Shown here piece by piece: positions 36,264-44,488 of a stretch of DNA of 64,000 nt. Position 1 is the first letter of the stretch, and each line of letters begins with the position of its first letter. The position numbers and the translations under genes are program-made. The notes below the pieces were generated by a model, which saw only the letters and a list, made by a program, of their open reading frames with translations, did not search any database and was not told the DNA's origin. The DNA is from Sorangium cellulosum. GTDB taxonomy: Bacteria > Myxococcota_A > Polyangia > Polyangiales > Polyangiaceae. The DNA lies in assembly GCF_002950945.1 (NCBI RefSeq), contig NZ_CP012673.1, positions 8,198,501 to 8,262,500 of the forward strand, written 5' to 3'.

Positions 36264-36868
36264 GATTGCGCTCCCCCGCTCCGCGGCACGAACCCGAACG
36301 CCAGCGTGTCCCCCAGGTCCTGCAAGACCTGCTCGAACGCGACCCCGTGGTTCAGCTTCCCGGCCCTGTGCAGCCCGATCACCCCGTGTGTCGCAGCCCA
36401 GAGCACGTGCGCGAGCCGCTCCGGCTCGATCGCGACCATCCCCTGCGAGAACGCCTCGCGCAGCGGGGATTCGGCGAGCCGCCGGTAACGCGCCGTGGCC
36501 TGCTCGTGGTCGGGCCCGCCGCCGTGCCGCTCGTACACTAGGTCGTACAGCGCCGGGTGCGTGAGCGCGAAGCGCACGTACGCCTGACCGACGCCGCGGA
36601 GCCGGTCCGCGATCGTCGCCCCTTCCCTCAGCGCCGCCTCGCACGCGTCCGACAGCGCATGCAGCGCCGCCACGCGCACCGCGTCGAGCAGCGCCTCCTT
36701 GTCGGCAAAGTAGGAGTACGGCGTCATGCGGCTGATGCCGGCCTCCACGCCCACGCGGCGAAGGGAGCACGCGTCGCGCCCCTCCGTGTCCACGATGCGC
36801 AGCGCCACCCGGGTGAGCTGGGCCCGCATCTCCGCCGCCTCGGATTCGGTCACGGCCCGGCCGCGCAT
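36260..36868 (-). CDS. TetR/AcrR family transcriptional regulator
   Basis: A 202-residue repressor. The N-terminal helix-turn-helix is RVALRIVDTEGRDACSLRRV plus GVEAGISRMTPYSYFADKEALLDAV (residues about 18-62). The rest is the helical ligand-binding/dimer domain (ARYRRLAESPLREAF, HVLWAATHGVIGLHRAGKL), similar to the WHG/TetR_C groups. It is the first gene of a two-gene operon with the DUF3089 protein. A perfect palindrome 24 bp upstream of its start is the likely operator, so it probably represses itself and the hydrolase. Confidence 0.9.
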   Translation of the reverse strand: MRGRAVTESEAAEMRAQLTRVALRIVDTEGRDACSLRRVGVEAGISRMTPYSYFADKEALLDAVRVAALHALSDACEAALREGATIADRLRGVGQAYVRFALTHPALYDLVYERHGGGPDHEQATARYRRLAESPLREAFSQGMVAIEPERLAHVLWAATHGVIGLHRAGKLNHGVAFEQVLQDLGDTLAFGFVPRSGGAQS

Positions 36869-36891
36869 CCTGCCTCCCGGAGGAGACGTTA

Positions 36892-36924
36892 CCCCGACTA
36901 TTTGACATCGTCAAATAGTCGGGG
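36892..36924. promoter_or_regulatory. Perfect 33-bp palindrome, probable TetR operator
   Basis: Arms CCCCGACTATTTGAC and GTCAAATAGTCGGGG match perfectly, separated by ATC. It lies directly upstream of the TetR gene and has an AT-rich centre including TTTGAC, which could be part of a promoter. It also lies 16 bp beyond the TetR-side end of the next gene, so part of it could help terminate; however, it lacks a T-run. Confidence 0.8.
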
Positions 36925-36940
36925 AGCGGCCCGGCCGCGG

Positions 36941-38206
36941 TCACTCGGGCGCGATGCCGCAGCGGAGCGAGAGCGTGACCGGGGTCGAGTAGATGCTGTC
37001 CTGCGTGAGCACCGCGTAGGTCGAGCTCGGGGCGTGCCACGCTATGTACGGGGCGAAGCCCCCCTCGATCCGGCGAGCCGCCGTCGGCTCGAGCGTCTTG
37101 CCGCGCAGGAACCACAGGAGCCCTGCGGAGTGGTAGTCCCAGAACGCGGCGCCGACCGAGCCCTCGCCGACGGCGAGCCCGCCCTTGACCGTGCGGAGCA
37201 TGGGCGCCTCGGGGGCGTCGATCTTGCGCTGGCTCCCGTCGCTCGCGAGGACGATCGCGACCGGCGCGGAGTAGGTCCCCCCACTCACGCGGTCCTCGTC
37301 GCCGAGCAGGATCCACTCGCCCAGCGCCGCGTCGTACTGCGTATCGGCGATCACGACCCCCGGGTGGTCCCACGCGCGCTCGAACCCGATCTCGCCCGCG
37401 GGGTACGAGATCTCCGCGACCCTCGGCGGCTCTGCCGTCTGGATCGCGAGATCGCGCCCCGCCGCGAGCGCGCGCTCTGCGCCCCAGTCGGGCGCCGGGA
37501 ACGCGCGGCGCTCGAGCGACGGCGAGGCCGCGCCGAGATCGGCGACGAAGAGCGCCTGCTCCCCGTCGGCCCCGAGCTCGCGGGCGATCACGCGCACGAT
37601 CGAGCCCTCGCGCCCGACGTGTGTTATCCACCAGTCTTCGGGCAACGCCAGTGCGGGACCGCGCTCGCGCCCGTCGAGATCGAGCGCCTGGATCGCGGCC
37701 GAGCTGGTGACGATGCTGTAGAGGAGGAACCCGTCGTCCAGCGCCAGGATCCCGGGCCCGGCCGCCATCTCGCGCGCCGGCGCGATCTCGCGCGCGCTCC
37801 CGTCGAGGATCGTGAGCATCTTGCGGGTGCGGACCCGATCTCCCTCGACCTCCCGCGATGTCCAGGTGATCGCGTAACGCCCCTGGCTGATCGCGAGCCC
37901 GCCCGTGTCGAGATCCTCGCCGACCGCGACCACGACCGGCGCACCGCACCCGATATCGGGCGGGCCCGCGTCGACGGGCGGGTCAGGGACGACGCCGGGG
38001 CCGTCCGATGCATCGGCGACCGGCGGGAGCACTCCCGCGTCGCCCTCGTCGTCGGCGATCGGCGGCACCACGCCCGCGTCGCCCTCGTCGTCGACGATGG
38101 GTGGGAGCACGCCTGCGTCCTTGTCGGCCGGCGGCGCGAGGGTGACCTGGTCGGAGCAGCCGACCGCCAGCAAACCAAGCGAGACAAGATAGGCGCGCAT
38201 CGACAT
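36941..38206 (-). CDS. Hypothetical lipoprotein, 421 residues
   Basis: The lipoprotein signal AYLVSLGLLAVGCSDQV (Cys about residue 17) is followed by a repeated acidic linker (DDEGDAGVLPPI-type units, three copies) to about residue 85. The remaining 330 residues look like a beta-propeller: repeated segments such as LAISQGRYAITW, ILALDDGFLLYS, LFVADLGAAS and AVGEGSVGAAFWDY occur every 40-50 residues. No enzyme motif. It is a probable surface sensor or binding protein of the kind abundant in myxobacteria; the specific role is unknown. Confidence 0.75.
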   Translation of the reverse strand: MSMRAYLVSLGLLAVGCSDQVTLAPPADKDAGVLPPIVDDEGDAGVVPPIADDEGDAGVLPPVADASDGPGVVPDPPVDAGPPDIGCGAPVVVAVGEDLDTGGLAISQGRYAITWTSREVEGDRVRTRKMLTILDGSAREIAPAREMAAGPGILALDDGFLLYSIVTSSAAIQALDLDGRERGPALALPEDWWITHVGREGSIVRVIARELGADGEQALFVADLGAASPSLERRAFPAPDWGAERALAAGRDLAIQTAEPPRVAEISYPAGEIGFERAWDHPGVVIADTQYDAALGEWILLGDEDRVSGGTYSAPVAIVLASDGSQRKIDAPEAPMLRTVKGGLAVGEGSVGAAFWDYHSAGLLWFLRGKTLEPTAARRIEGGFAPYIAWHAPSSTYAVLTQDSIYSTPVTLSLRCGIAPE

Positions 38207-38332
38207 GCCGAGATGGCATCACAGCGATGTGGTGCCGTCAAAACCGGACGGCGTCATAAACCAGCTCGGCTGTCGGCGAGCCCGGCGCGGCCAGGGCGCC
38301 GCGTGGACCTTTCGTCCGTGGCGCGGCGCGCC

Positions 38333-38557
38333 CTACCTGTCCCCGGCGAGCGACTTCCCCTGAGCGCCGAGGGCAGCCTTGAGGACCCCGACCGCCTTTG
38401 GCCCCACGCCATGGAGCGCCAGGAGCTCGGCCTCCGTGAACCGCGTGACCTCCTCCAGGCGGGAGACTCCAACGGCGGCGAGCGCCCGCGTCGCGGGCTT
38501 CCCGATGCCCTTCGGCAGCGCGGACTCTGGTTGTTGTTCCTTCGTTCTGCTCGGCAT
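38333..38557 (-). CDS. Small helix-hairpin-helix protein
   Basis: A 74-residue protein with two helix-hairpin-helix motifs: LPKGIGKPATRALAAVGVS and LLALHGVGPKAVGVLKAAL, the latter with the GVGPKA hairpin. It is similar to the RNA-polymerase alpha C-terminal or DUF4332-type pair that binds the DNA backbone without sequence specificity. The N-terminus (MPSRTKEQQPES) is charged. There is no partner gene; it could be a nucleoid or repair accessory protein. Confidence is high for the fold, low for the role. Confidence 0.8.
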   Translation of the reverse strand: MPSRTKEQQPESALPKGIGKPATRALAAVGVSRLEEVTRFTEAELLALHGVGPKAVGVLKAALGAQGKSLAGDR

Positions 38558-38723
38558 ACACGTCCCCTCGGGTCCGTCGCCGCCGGTCGCGCTGGCGTCG
38601 CGCCCCGGCGGCCGTCGCCCTCTCCACGACCGCGCACCAGATTGCCAGGGCGGCGGCCGCCGTACAAGGCGGCGCGCCGCCGAGCGCGCGAGACGGGGAG
38701 GAGCGCCAGGGGCGCTATGGGCG

Positions 38724-40340
38724 TCAGGGCGCCTGGATCTTCTCTTTGACCCACCGTCCCGATTCGGTCAGCTGGCCGTCCGCCCAGGGGCCGCCCGAGC
38801 TCGCCCCGGCCCTGAGCGCGGCGCAGGTCTCGGGCTTGTCGACGATCGACCAGTTGAGCCAGCTGATCTTGTTGCTGTTCATGAAGTTGATCCAGGTCTG
38901 CGCCTCGCCGAGGTCCAGCGCGCCGGTCCCGGTGGAGGTGCAGGTGCCCCACTCGGTCACGAACAGCGGGAGGCCCGCGGCGAGCGCGTTCGTCGCCTTG
39001 GTGCGCAGCGACTCCTTGTGCGTGGCGGCGTAGAAGTGCAGCGTGTAGGCGATGTTCGAGTACGCCGTGATCGGGTTCCTGGCGGCCACGTCCACGTCCT
39101 GCGACCACGTCGGCGTCCCGACGATCACGAGGTTCTCGGAGCCGGCGCGGCGGATCTCTCCGATCACCTCCTCCGCATACGCCTTCACCTGATCCCAGGT
39201 CTCGCGATCCGGCTCGTTGAAGATCTCGAAGATCACGCCGGGCTGGTGGCCGTACTCCGTCGCCATCTCCCGGAAGAAGCGCTTCGCTGCCTCCTTGTTG
39301 GCGATCGCCTCGTGATCGTGCCAGTCCACGATCACGTAGATCCCCCTGGCGATGGCGGCGTCGACGACCGCCTTGACCTTGCGCTTCTCCGCGTCCGGGT
39401 TGCGGACGTAGCCGAGCCCCGTGTCGGTGGTGACGGTCATCGCGGCGCGGATGATGCTCACATCCCAGCCGTCCACGAGCGTGTTGACGGCGGAGGTGTT
39501 GTAGAACTTCTCTCCCTCCCAGACGCTCCAGAACAGGCTCATGCCCTTGAGCTGGAGCTCTGCCCCGTGCTCGTCGACGACCCGGTTGCCCATCACCTGC
39601 AGGCGGCCGTGCTCCTCCACCGGCGTTCCCGTGCCTCCCCCCGTCCCGGTCGAGGTCGTCGCGCTCGTGCTGCTCGTGGTGGTGGTCACGGCCGACGTCG
39701 ACACCTCGCCCCCGCCGCTGCCGCCTGCGCCGCCGCTGCCGCCGCCCGCGCCGCCGCTGCCGCCTGCGCCGCCGTCGCCGCCCGTGCCGCTCGATGTGGT
39801 GGTCACGGCCGACGTCGACACCTCGCCGCCGCCGTCACCGCCGGTCCCGCCGCCGCCCGTACCGCTCGCGGTGGAGCTCACGGCCGACGTCGACACCTCG
39901 CCGCCGCCGTCACCGCCGGTCCCGCCGCCGCCCGTACCGCTCGCGGTGGAGCTCACGGCCGATGTCGATGCGTCGCCGCCGCCGCTGCCGCCCGCGCCGC
40001 CGCTGCCGCCCGCGCCGCCGCTGCCGCCCGCGCCGCCGCTGCCGCCCGCGCCGCCGCTGCCGCCCGCGCCGCCGCTGCCGCCGTCGCCGCCGCCCGCGCC
40101 GCCGCTGCCGCCGTCGCCGCCGCTCCCGGACGACGTCGAGGAGGACATCGCGGCCGAGGTCGACGTGCCGCCGCTCGCCTGGGACGTCGACGTCGATGGG
40201 TTCGAGTCGCCGCCGCCCGATGACGAATCCCCGAGCGAGCCATCACATCCGAGCAGCATCATCGCGGGCAACGCGAGGTGCATGAAGGCGCGCGACCACC
40301 GCGACCGAGCAAAGAACTCCGTAGTCAAGCCGTGACGCAT
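38724..40340 (-). CDS. GH5-family cellulase-like lipoprotein with long Ser/Gly/Thr linker
   Basis: A 538-residue protein. The start at 40340 has a GGAGAG site. The lipobox region is LALPAMMLLGCDGS (Cys about residue 32). A low-complexity GSGGAGG/STSAVSSTASG linker follows to about residue 245. The GH5 catalytic domain (about 248-538) has the acid/base Glu 376 in IFEIFNEPD and the nucleophile Glu 463 in FVTEWGTC, plus RAAMTV and VIVDWHDH of the active-site strands, as in bacterial endoglucanases of subfamily 2 type. It is probably an outer-membrane-anchored beta-1,4-glucanase. Divergent from the beta-lactamase-fold gene. Confidence 0.9.
   Translation of the reverse strand: MRHGLTTEFFARSRWSRAFMHLALPAMMLLGCDGSLGDSSSGGGDSNPSTSTSQASGGTSTSAAMSSSTSSGSGGDGGSGGAGGGDGGSGGAGGSGGAGGSGGAGGSGGAGGSGGAGGSGGGDASTSAVSSTASGTGGGGTGGDGGGEVSTSAVSSTASGTGGGGTGGDGGGEVSTSAVTTTSSGTGGDGGAGGSGGAGGGSGGAGGSGGGEVSTSAVTTTTSSTSATTSTGTGGGTGTPVEEHGRLQVMGNRVVDEHGAELQLKGMSLFWSVWEGEKFYNTSAVNTLVDGWDVSIIRAAMTVTTDTGLGYVRNPDAEKRKVKAVVDAAIARGIYVIVDWHDHEAIANKEAAKRFFREMATEYGHQPGVIFEIFNEPDRETWDQVKAYAEEVIGEIRRAGSENLVIVGTPTWSQDVDVAARNPITAYSNIAYTLHFYAATHKESLRTKATNALAAGLPLFVTEWGTCTSTGTGALDLGEAQTWINFMNSNKISWLNWSIVDKPETCAALRAGASSGGPWADGQLTESGRWVKEKIQAP
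39650..40150 (-). repeat. Low-complexity linker repeats in the GH5 gene
   Basis: Two repeat types occur. One is a block of about 75 bp including GCTCACGGCCGACGTCGACA, present three or four times (39690-39980). The other is a run of GCCGCCGCTGCCGCCCGC units (39980-40130) encoding Gly-Gly-Ser-Gly-Gly-Ala. Both keep the frame and set the length of the linker between membrane anchor and enzyme. Confidence 0.88.
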
Positions 40341-40837
40341 CGTACTCTCCAAGTGGAGTCCCCGGTCGATGCGCCTGGCATCGACCAAGAGGACTCAAGT
40401 GCAGGTATCATCTAAAGAAGGCGGGCCCGCTGCATAGCAGGCCCGGCGCGGAGGGTGAAGGAGAAACTCGGAGCTCGCTCAAGCCCCGGACGCGTCATTC
40501 CACGCCGGGACCACCGCAACCTCGAAGACCGCGTCATGGCGCGGCACGTCGCGCTGCGTGGCGGCCTCGGCGCGACAGGGAGATGACGCAGCGCCCCAGA
40601 ACCTGCGGTCAAAGCCCCGGATCGCGACGGTTCGGCACCACAATCCGTCGTCCAAGGACGAACGTCGCACATTCCCGGCTCGGGGATCCACGCCACAGCG
40701 TCGGTGCTTCCTTGTGCTGTGTTTCATGTACATATACAAGCCCTCATCAGGAGCGAGCGGCCGCTGCCTCGGTGCGTGGAGCAGGCTTTCACGGCGTCCT
40801 TGACCTCGAGCGGGTGTCACGGGCTAGCCTCGTCGCC
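40341..40837. other. 497-bp divergent intergenic region
   Basis: Nothing coding is supported. It must hold the promoters of the GH5 and serine-hydrolase genes. An AT-rich patch at 40720-40745 includes TTTCATGTACATATACAAG with a TGTACA palindrome; the rest is GC-rich without notable repeats. Confidence 0.5.
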
Positions 40838-42190
40838 ATGACGAACAGAACCCGTTTCCTCTTCCTCCCGCTCGTTCTGCTCTGGAGCAGCGTCGCCTGC
40901 GGCGGCGCCCAGGAGGCCCCGAGCGAGCCGACACCTCCGCGGGCCCAGGTGGGACAGGCGCCCCCTGCAGAGGCGCCCCGGCCCGAGCCGGAGAAGGACC
41001 GATTTCAGGAGGTCCGCGGTTATCTCCGGCGGCTCGTCGCCGAGAAGAAGGTCGCGGGCGCCGTGGCGATGGTCTCCCAGGAAGGCAAGGTCCTGTACCT
41101 CGACGCGACGGGAATGCAGGACGTGCAGGCTGCCAAGCCGATGAGCACGGAGACCATCTTCCGCATCTGCTCCATGACCAAGCCCATCACCAGCGTGGCG
41201 GTCATGATGCTCGTCGAGGAGGGGAAGATCGCCCTCTCGGACCCGCTCTCCAAGTTCATACCGGAGTTCAAGAGGGTCGAGGTGGCCACGCCCGATCCCG
41301 CGAAGCAGGGCGCATCCAAGCGGGAGAAGGCCCGGCGCGAGATCACCGTCCACGATCTGCTCACGCACAAGTCGGGCATCACGTATGGGTTCCTGGCCGA
41401 TCCTTCTATGCGGAAGGTTTACCGGGACGCGGGCATCTCCGACGGCCTCACGGAGACCAAGGGGACGATCGCCGACCAGGCAAAGAAGCTTGCGTCGGTG
41501 CCGCTGATCCACCAGCCGGGCGCTGCGTGGTCCTACGGCCTGAGCACCGACGTCCTCGGGCGCGTCGTCGAGGTGGCCTCGGGCAAGACGCTCGAGCAGT
41601 TCTTCTACGAGCGCATGTTCAAGCCGCTCCAGATGAACGATACGCACTTCCATCTGCCGGCCAAAGACGAGCCCCGGCTCGCGGCGGTCTACGAGCCGAC
41701 GCAGGACCAGACCATCGCGCGCCTGCCCGCAGGCCCCGTCGAGAAGGGCGGGGCGATCTACTCGGCGAGCTACCCCCTCGACCCGAACGGCAAGTACTTC
41801 TCCGGCGGCGCCGGGCTCGTCTCCACGGTCAAGGATTACGGGCGCTTCGCGCAGATGCTCCTGAACGGCGGCGAGCTCGACGGGGCGCACATCCTGAAGA
41901 AGGAGACCGTGGATCTCATGACCCAGAACCAGATCGCCGACGTGACGCTCCCCTGGCAGCAGATGGGCGACGGGTTCGGCCTGGGCTTCGCCGTGGTCAC
42001 CGAGGCGCGCAAGGACGGCGATCTCGGCTCGGTGGGGACGTTCTCCTGGAGCGGCTTCTACAACACCTACTTCTGGGTCGATCCACAGAAGAAGCTGGTC
42101 GGAATCGTCATGACCCAGCTCCACCCGTCCGATCACCTGCACATGTCGGACACCTTCCGCAAGCTGACGTACGCCGCGCTTAGCAAGTAA
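40838..42190 (+). CDS. Serine beta-lactamase-fold hydrolase (class C / esterase type), lipoprotein
   Basis: A 450-residue exported protein. The signal FLFLPLVLLWSSVACGGAQ has a lipobox-like Cys near residue 21, followed by a Pro/Glu linker to about 50. The catalytic domain has the S-x-x-K motif SMTK (ICSMTKPITSVAVMML, Ser about residue 110), the Tyr motif YGLSTDVLG and a late HPSDHLHMS in place of the KTG triad. This is the penicillin-binding-protein-like family (Beta-lactamase, PF00144), which includes esterases and D-aminopeptidases as well as lactamases. Resistance function is not implied. The start at 40838 matches the signal peptide. Confidence 0.9.
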   Translation: MTNRTRFLFLPLVLLWSSVACGGAQEAPSEPTPPRAQVGQAPPAEAPRPEPEKDRFQEVRGYLRRLVAEKKVAGAVAMVSQEGKVLYLDATGMQDVQAAKPMSTETIFRICSMTKPITSVAVMMLVEEGKIALSDPLSKFIPEFKRVEVATPDPAKQGASKREKARREITVHDLLTHKSGITYGFLADPSMRKVYRDAGISDGLTETKGTIADQAKKLASVPLIHQPGAAWSYGLSTDVLGRVVEVASGKTLEQFFYERMFKPLQMNDTHFHLPAKDEPRLAAVYEPTQDQTIARLPAGPVEKGGAIYSASYPLDPNGKYFSGGAGLVSTVKDYGRFAQMLLNGGELDGAHILKKETVDLMTQNQIADVTLPWQQMGDGFGLGFAVVTEARKDGDLGSVGTFSWSGFYNTYFWVDPQKKLVGIVMTQLHPSDHLHMSDTFRKLTYAALSK

Positions 42191-42273
42191 GCCCGCGGGT
42201 GGTGCCGGCGTTCAGGAAAATGCCGCGCGGTTCCCCTCGATGTCGTCGCGCAGCGTGGTCGGCGCGCGACCCG

Positions 42274-43491
42274 TCAATCCCCGGCCCCCGCGGCCTGGAC
42301 GTCCACGGGGAGCCGCTTGGCGCTGATCATGCTCCACGGGTTCTGGAACTCGACGCGATCGTCGCGGGCCACCGCGATCGTCCGGTACCTCTCGAGCAGG
42401 ATCTCCATCGCGATCCTCGCCTCGAGCCTGGCCAGCGGGGCGCCGAGGCAAAAGTGGATGCTGTACCCGAAGCTCAGGTGATGGTTCGGCTTGCGGTGGA
42501 TATCGAACCGGTCGGGGTCCTCGAAATGCGCGCTGTCCCGGTTGGCCGAGACGATCCACAGGATGAGCAGCTGCTCCGCGGGGATCTGCTTCCCGCCGAG
42601 CTCCACCGCGCTGGTGGTCCGCCGCGCGAGCCGGGGGAACGGCGGCCGGTACCGGAGCACCTCCTCGATGGCCGCCGGCAGCTTCGTCGGGTCGGCCCGG
42701 AGCTCCGCGAAAGCGGCGGGGTGCTCGTCGAGGCACAGGATCGTGTTGCCGAGCAACGCGGTCGTCGTGATGTGGCCGGCGATCAGCAGCAGGCCGACGA
42801 AGCCGACGATCTCCTCGTCGTCCAGGCGCTGCCCGTCGATCTCCGCGCGCAAAAGCTTGCTGATCAGATCGTCGGCGGGCCGGGCGCGGCGCTCCTTGAT
42901 GTGCGCGAGCAGGTATCCGTTCATCTCGCGCAGGGTCGGCGCCAGGCGGTTCATCGCGGCATCGTCCGGCAAGCCCGGGTTCTGCTCGCTCCTCGATAGC
43001 AGCGTGTCGGCCCACCCCCGGAAATGCCCCCGGTCCGCGACCGGGATGCCGAGCATCTCCGCGATGACGATCACCGGCAGCGGGTAAGCGAGCGTCTCCA
43101 CCAGATCGAAGCGCCCGGCGCCCTCGACGCCGTCGAGCAGCTCGTCGGTGAGCGCCGCGATCCGCGGCACGAGATCGGACACCATGCGCGGCGTGAACGC
43201 CTGGCTGACCAGGTCGCGGAGCTTCCGGTGCTTCGGCGGGTCCATCCGGACGAAGTTGCCCCGGGAGAACAGCTCGAAGTCCGCCTGCGGCGGGATGAAC
43301 CTGGACATGTCCGAGGAGAACGTCGCCGGATCGGACAGCACACGGAGGATGTCCGCGTGGCCGAAGAGCTGCCATACCCGCTGCGTCTCATCGTGGACCA
43401 CCGGGCTCGACTCCCGCGCCTGTCGCAGCCATGCCAGGATGGAGTCCAGGGTGGGCTGGGTGGATCGGGCGGTCACGTCGGTCGTGCTCAT
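42274..43491 (-). CDS. Cytochrome P450
   Basis: A 405-residue bacterial class I P450. The I-helix is LLLIAGHITTTALLGN with the acid/threonine pair altered to His-Ile-Thr-Thr (AGHITT rather than AGxDTT). The K-helix is EEVLRYRPPFPRLARR (ExxR) and the heme-binding loop is FGYSIHFCLGAPLARLEA with the ligand Cys about residue 350. The N-terminus lacks a membrane anchor. It oxidises an unknown small molecule and needs ferredoxin partners not seen here. It lies 6 bp downstream of a TetR gene, its likely repressor. Confidence 0.93.
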   Translation of the reverse strand: MSTTDVTARSTQPTLDSILAWLRQARESSPVVHDETQRVWQLFGHADILRVLSDPATFSSDMSRFIPPQADFELFSRGNFVRMDPPKHRKLRDLVSQAFTPRMVSDLVPRIAALTDELLDGVEGAGRFDLVETLAYPLPVIVIAEMLGIPVADRGHFRGWADTLLSRSEQNPGLPDDAAMNRLAPTLREMNGYLLAHIKERRARPADDLISKLLRAEIDGQRLDDEEIVGFVGLLLIAGHITTTALLGNTILCLDEHPAAFAELRADPTKLPAAIEEVLRYRPPFPRLARRTTSAVELGGKQIPAEQLLILWIVSANRDSAHFEDPDRFDIHRKPNHHLSFGYSIHFCLGAPLARLEARIAMEILLERYRTIAVARDDRVEFQNPWSMISAKRLPVDVQAAGAGD

Positions 43492-43497
43492 GCTGGA

Positions 43498-44238
43498 TCA
43501 CTCCTCGGGGCTCTCCCGCGTTGAGGTGAAGCTGCCTTGTACGAACTGCATGTACTGAGCGCGCATGCGCTCGAACTCCTCGATGATCCTGGGCGCGAGC
43601 GCGCGCAGGACCTCGGGATCAGGGGCGTCGGGGGGCTCGAAGGCGTTGCGCGCCATCGTGGCGACGATCTCCGCCCGCTCCTCCAGCGGCTGCCGCTCCT
43701 CGGCCGGCAGCAGCGGATCGGTGGCGTAGAACCCGAACATGGCGGCGTTGATCGCGTAGATCTGCGCGTCCGGAGCGAGATCGGCGCGCAATAGGCCGCG
43801 CTCCCGCAGGAGCCGGTAGTACTCGCGTGACGACTCGAACTTCTTGCTCCGCAGCGACTGCGCCGAGCTCTCGACGACGAGGTTGCCGAGCACCTCCGTG
43901 TCGCGGGTGAACATCGCTTGCAGCAGCGGAAACTCCTTCATCAGGAGGAGCGTCCTCCGCAGCACGCGGTGCAGCAGGATCTCCGCCGCGTCCGCGCGCA
44001 TCGCCGCGATGATCCCGCCCAGCATCTTCACGGAGTCGCGCGCGAGCACCGTGAAGAAGAGCGCTTCGCGCGTCTTCCAGTGCAGGTACACGGTCCCCTT
44101 GCCGATGCCGGCGCGCTTGGCGACCTCCTCGATGGTCACGCGCTTGTACCCCCAGCGCAGCACCAGCTCGGCCGCTGCATCCAGGATCCGCTCGGCCCGC
44201 TGCTGCTGCTTCCCGACATCCCCTTCGGTCAAAGTCAC
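43498..44238 (-). CDS. TetR/AcrR family regulator of the P450 gene
   Basis: A 246-residue repressor with the helix-turn-helix RILDAAAELVLRWGYKRVTI followed by EEVAKRAGIGKGTVYLHWKTREALFF. The C-terminal ligand domain is larger than usual. The frame is open to a GTG at 44286, but a 23-bp palindrome covers that codon. I therefore place the start at GTG 44238; a TTG at 44232 with AGGAG five bases upstream is equally possible. The gene is followed by the P450 gene after 6 bp, making a two-gene operon that probably responds to the P450 substrate. Confidence 0.86.
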   Translation of the reverse strand: MTLTEGDVGKQQQRAERILDAAAELVLRWGYKRVTIEEVAKRAGIGKGTVYLHWKTREALFFTVLARDSVKMLGGIIAAMRADAAEILLHRVLRRTLLLMKEFPLLQAMFTRDTEVLGNLVVESSAQSLRSKKFESSREYYRLLRERGLLRADLAPDAQIYAINAAMFGFYATDPLLPAEERQPLEERAEIVATMARNAFEPPDAPDPEVLRALAPRIIEEFERMRAQYMQFVQGSFTSTRESPEE

Positions 44239-44262
44239 TCCTCGCCGTTCGACCTCGACGTT

Positions 44263-44285
44263 TGACCAAATTTGAATTTCGGTCA
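44263..44285. promoter_or_regulatory. 23-bp palindrome, probable TetR operator
   Basis: TGACCAAATTTGAATTTCGG followed by TCA is a near-perfect dyad (TGACCrAAwTTsAAwTTyGGTCA), AT-rich in a GC-rich setting. It lies just upstream of the TetR-P450 operon. It fits autoregulation and argues against the longer TetR reading frame starting inside it. Confidence 0.72.
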
Positions 44286-44488
44286 CCCGTCACGCAGTCA
44301 AGATAGCGTCCCCCCGGAGCCGGTCAACCGGGACCGCACGATCGCGCCGCGTTCGTGGTCAGGACCAGCCGCGCTCACCCAGGCTCATCGTCTCTCCCTG
44401 CGAGCTCAGCCTGCCTCACGACCAGGCGGGGGGGACATCGGCGACGGAAGCGCGGATCTTCGGTAGGATCGCAGCGAGAGGTACATCC

